From a virus: DNA of 20,988 nt. The translations under genes were made by a program, and so were the position numbers. Under the pieces are notes generated by a model. It did not search any database, was not told the DNA's origin, and saw only the letters and a program-made list of their open reading frames with translations. Location of the stretch: positions 1-20,988 of the IMG/VR virus record IMGVR_UViG_3300031669_000284. One strand, written 5' to 3'. Below, one piece after another: positions 18,720-20,988 of the stretch (its first letter is position 1; each line of letters begins with the position of its first letter).

Positions 18720-19175
18720 ATGTCATATCTTCCCGAAAACCTCGACGACGTTGAAGAAAGCAAGCCGGTTGCTCTCGGTACCTACGAACTCCAGATCGTT
18801 TCCTGCGAGGAGAAAGAAACAGGCCCGAACAGCAAGAATCCCGGCAAGCCCATGTTCCGTGTGAACTTGGCCTTCACCGATCTCTCCTTGAATGCACCTG
18901 CGATTGGTCATTATATCACCTTGCCCTACGAGGGTGATGAAAATGGCGCCTTCAAGTTGCTAATGTTGAAGCGGTTCCTCGCCTTGTTCAACGTCCCCTA
19001 CAGCAATGACACTGGCACCTTGGCCATGAACATGATCGGTCAAACAGCCCTCGTCGATGTTGCCCTCGGAGAGCCGAACGAAAATGGTGATATGTTTAAC
19101 CAAATTCGTGTCCCAAAAATCCGGGGTGAGGTTGCAGGTGGTCACGGTAAGGCGCCCGGACGTCGGCGTGCATAA
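18720..19175 (+). CDS. Probable ssDNA-binding protein (DUF669-like)
   Basis: 151 residues. GTYELQIVSCEEKETG, then KPMFRVNLAFTDL, GHYITLPYEGD and GQTALVDVALGEPNENGD, ending in a basic Gly/Arg tail (GKAPGRRRA). This reads as an OB-like beta barrel of the kind in phage proteins that bind ssDNA and pair with Sak4 or Erf recombinases; the order of strands resembles DUF669. It has its own structured leader and a strong terminator after it, fitting a protein made in large amount. The ssDNA-binding role is inferred from fold resemblance and from the Sak4 neighbour. Confidence 0.72.
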   Translation: MSYLPENLDDVEESKPVALGTYELQIVSCEEKETGPNSKNPGKPMFRVNLAFTDLSLNAPAIGHYITLPYEGDENGAFKLLMLKRFLALFNVPYSNDTGTLAMNMIGQTALVDVALGEPNENGDMFNQIRVPKIRGEVAGGHGKAPGRRRA

Positions 19176-19195
19176 TAAGTAAAGTTGCAATGTTT

Positions 19196-19228
19196 GCCTC
19201 TTCCCTGTAAAAGGGGAAGGGGCTTTTT
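19196..19228 (+). terminator. Intrinsic terminator
   Basis: GCCTCTTCCC (19196-19205) pairs with GGGAAGGGGC (19214-19223), one G-U pair, then TTTTT. A strong rho-independent terminator after the ssDNA-binding protein gene. Confidence 0.9.
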
Positions 19229-19249
19229 GCATTCCTACAAGGTTATATT

Positions 19250-19444
19250 ATGAAAATCTACCTTTGCTATCTTGACGGTTATTATGATGTGGAGGTTACA
19301 CAGGAGGAATGTGATAGAATATCTGCTAATCATATTAACTTACTGCCTAAGTATAAAGATCATCCTCACACACCTTATAAGAGTGTTGGTTACTCTCCTG
19401 ATATAATTATTATGGATGACCTATGGATGCCTCCACTAACCTAA
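19250..19444 (+). CDS. Hypothetical protein, 64 aa
   Basis: 64 residues (MKIYLCYLDGYYDVEVTQEE, HINLLPKYKDHPH, ending IIIMDDLWMPPLT). Short alpha/beta, several Tyr and Asp. Ribosome site is weak (AAGG eight bases upstream). It overlaps the Mom-like gene by 22 bases, which suggests linked expression. No family recognised. Confidence 0.62.
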   Translation: MKIYLCYLDGYYDVEVTQEECDRISANHINLLPKYKDHPHTPYKSVGYSPDIIIMDDLWMPPLT

Positions 19445-20235
19445 ACACACAAGACTGGTATGTTGCCGACTGTCCTTTATCAGACGCACAGGCCCTTGTG
19501 AAGGAGTTTCATTATGCAAAAGGTGGAAGTACAAGCGCAATCTATACGCATGGGATGTTCCGTAAACAAGACAATTTCCTCATGGGTATTGCTTGGTGGA
19601 CACCCCCTACGAAAGACACCGCTCTCACTGTCAATGCAAGCGATTGGAGGCGGGTCCTCAATCTATCTCGATTGGTTATCCGTCCAGAAGCGCCCCGGAA
19701 TAGTGCATCCTTTCTGCTTGGAAAGAGTATCAAAATCATACGGAGGGATAGGCGCTTTGTATCGCTTGTGACATTTGCCGATGAAGCACAAGGACACAGT
19801 GGTGGAATATACAAAGCAACCAACTGGCTTTACCTGGGCCGAGTTGGCCCCCATGCAAGATGGATCAACCCCAAAACAGAAAGGCAAGTAAGCAACGCCC
19901 ACAAGAATAGTACCATCATGTACGCGATGGGCTATGTTAAAATGAAATCCTTTTACAAACACAAATTCATCTTCCACCTAACAAAAAGTGATGGAGATAA
20001 GAAAGTGTCACAATTAATTGACCTAGTAACACCTATCGAGAATCAATCGGATGAGGAGTTATTGAAACGCCTTGATGAATTGCGAAACAGACGAGAAGTA
20101 GTACGGCCGGCAGCAAAAGCAAGAGTGGTGAAGGAGAAGAAAAAGGTACAGAAGAAGGCCGTAACTGCTGCCGAGAAACTATTAGCAGACCTGACCCCCG
20201 AACAACTTGCCATGCTGCTAGAAGGATTGAAATAA
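19423..20235 (+). CDS. Mom-like DNA modification protein
   Basis: 270 residues. The first 190 match the phage Mu Mom family, a GNAT-like fold that converts adenine in DNA to a carbamoylmethyl-type form, giving resistance to many restriction enzymes. Signs: FHYAKG (29-34), LSRLVIRPEAPRN (81-93), SFLLGKSIKII (96-106), FADEAQGHSGGIYKATNW (118-135). About 75 extra residues follow, Lys/Arg-rich, ending LTPEQLAMLLEGLK, a helix motif also ending the 8084 and 14500 proteins. It overlaps the ParB-methyltransferase gene by TAATG, so the two probably work together. The exact modification cannot be told from sequence. Confidence 0.86.
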   Translation: MDASTNLNTQDWYVADCPLSDAQALVKEFHYAKGGSTSAIYTHGMFRKQDNFLMGIAWWTPPTKDTALTVNASDWRRVLNLSRLVIRPEAPRNSASFLLGKSIKIIRRDRRFVSLVTFADEAQGHSGGIYKATNWLYLGRVGPHARWINPKTERQVSNAHKNSTIMYAMGYVKMKSFYKHKFIFHLTKSDGDKKVSQLIDLVTPIENQSDEELLKRLDELRNRREVVRPAAKARVVKEKKKVQKKAVTAAEKLLADLTPEQLAMLLEGLK

Positions 20236-20988
20236 TGAAAGACAAATTGAAAATGGTAAAGGTAGCCGACATTATTGTCGATGAACGCTACCGTGTTGAC
20301 CTTGGCAACATTGACGAACTACAGGAGAGCATCCGTGAGAAAGGTATCATCCAACCAATTACACTTTCTTCTGACCTACATCTACTTGCCGGCGGTCGTC
20401 GTTATACAGCTAGTGTGGCTCTGGGTCTTGTGGAGATTCCTGCTCTACTTCGCGTGATAGAGGGGGAGGTAGATGCCCGTGAAATCGAACTAATTGAGAA
20501 CATACATCGCAAGGAGTTCACCTGGCAAGAACAAGCCAAGTTAATTGCACGAATCCATACCCTCTACAGTGAAAAGAATATCAATTGGACGGGGCGTAAG
20601 ACAGCCGAGTTGATTGATAAGAACCCGATGAATGTCAGCCGTGCCTTACGATTGGCTGCCGGGATGAAGGTATTGCCCTCCTTGGAGCAATGCAAGACCG
20701 CCGACGAGGCCAGTACCGTAATTAAGAAAGCTGAGGAGGATAGTATCGTACAGGAGTTAGCAAGAAGGCAGCAAGGTAAGATCGCGCAACATGAAAATAA
20801 TCCTGCCAGTACGCAAAAAGAGAAGGGCCTATCTGCCACCCTCCGTTGTGCCTCCGATAATTATGTAGTAGGTGATGCCCTCAAACAAATGGAACATATG
20901 AAGGTAAATGGGCACATCAACCTAATTGAGTGTGATCCTCCTTTCGAGGAAGCAAATGAAAAATTAACGAAGGAATTGTATCGGGTTG
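20235..20988 (+). CDS. ParB-domain/DNA methyltransferase fusion, 3' end cut by window edge
   Basis: 251 residues in the window, frame still open at the right edge. Residues about 8-100 are a ParB N-terminal domain: ESIREKGIIQPI (31-42), AGGRRYTAS (52-60) and ENIHRKEFTWQEQA (88-101). Residues about 115-145 form a helix-turn-helix (GRKTAELIDKNPMNVSRALRL). After a linker, VVGDALKQM (211-219) and IECDPPF (231-237) are the opening and catalytic DPPF motif of an N6-adenine or N4-cytosine methyltransferase. Phage ParB-methyltransferase fusions of this kind are known. Start is set by the TAATG overlap with the Mom-like gene. Confidence 0.88.
   Translation, partial: MKDKLKMVKVADIIVDERYRVDLGNIDELQESIREKGIIQPITLSSDLHLLAGGRRYTASVALGLVEIPALLRVIEGEVDAREIELIENIHRKEFTWQEQAKLIARIHTLYSEKNINWTGRKTAELIDKNPMNVSRALRLAAGMKVLPSLEQCKTADEASTVIKKAEEDSIVQELARRQQGKIAQHENNPASTQKEKGLSATLRCASDNYVVGDALKQMEHMKVNGHINLIECDPPFEEANEKLTKELYRV

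Overview
The window is a stretch of a tailed double-stranded DNA bacteriophage genome (Caudoviricetes). It holds terminase, a P22-like portal, a phage-type Cas4/AddB-like nuclease, a Sak4-like ATPase and a long series of tiny overlapping genes. Both the virion and the replication blocks are only partly inside the window. The portal resembles those of short-tailed (podovirus) phages. The strong GGAG ribosome sites and sigma70-like promoters point to a bacterial host, but the host cannot be named from the sequence.

Layout. Positions 1-7402 form one leftward operon of late genes: a basic 57-aa protein, a small terminase-like protein, four beta-rich structural proteins, large terminase, portal, an 85-aa protein that overlaps the portal gene by 134 bases, and a GroES-like co-chaperonin cut by the left edge. 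Most junctions are 4-base ATGA overlaps. Positions 7403-7826 are the divergent control region, with several inverted repeats. Everything from 7827 to the right edge is transcribed rightward. First come small early genes around a striking 8.5-8.7 kb intergenic region, then accessory genes (a WDAA-repeat protein, a NADAR-family protein and about ten microproteins), then a strongly structured non-coding segment at 14842-15164 and a tRNA-Gly(UCC). The replication/recombination set follows (Cas4/AddB-like nuclease, Sak4-like ATPase, likely ssDNA-binding protein). The right end carries a Mom-like DNA modification protein overlapping a ParB-domain/methyltransferase fusion that is cut by the right edge.

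The most unusual signals lie outside the genes. (1) Twelve 9-bp units with an invariant TGTT core are held in exact 9-bp register: seven point one way and five the other, mirrored around an AT-rich core (8503-8661). They lie just upstream of, and overlap the promoter for, a gene whose N-terminus looks like a ribbon-helix-helix DNA-binding protein. This could be an origin, centromere or auto-regulated operator array. (2) A 15-bp palindrome, GTAACAAWTTGTTAC, occurs five times, always between genes, across both operons. (3) A chain of overlapping, possibly pseudoknotted helices fills 14842-15131. (4) A recurring CGATTGGAG element, an extended ribosome site, precedes several start codons.

The likely counter-defence content (Mom-like protein, ParB-methyltransferase fusion, NADAR protein) suggests a phage that modifies its DNA and may remove or tolerate ADP-ribosyl/NAD-based host defences. 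No integrase, lysis gene, DNA polymerase or CRISPR array was seen.
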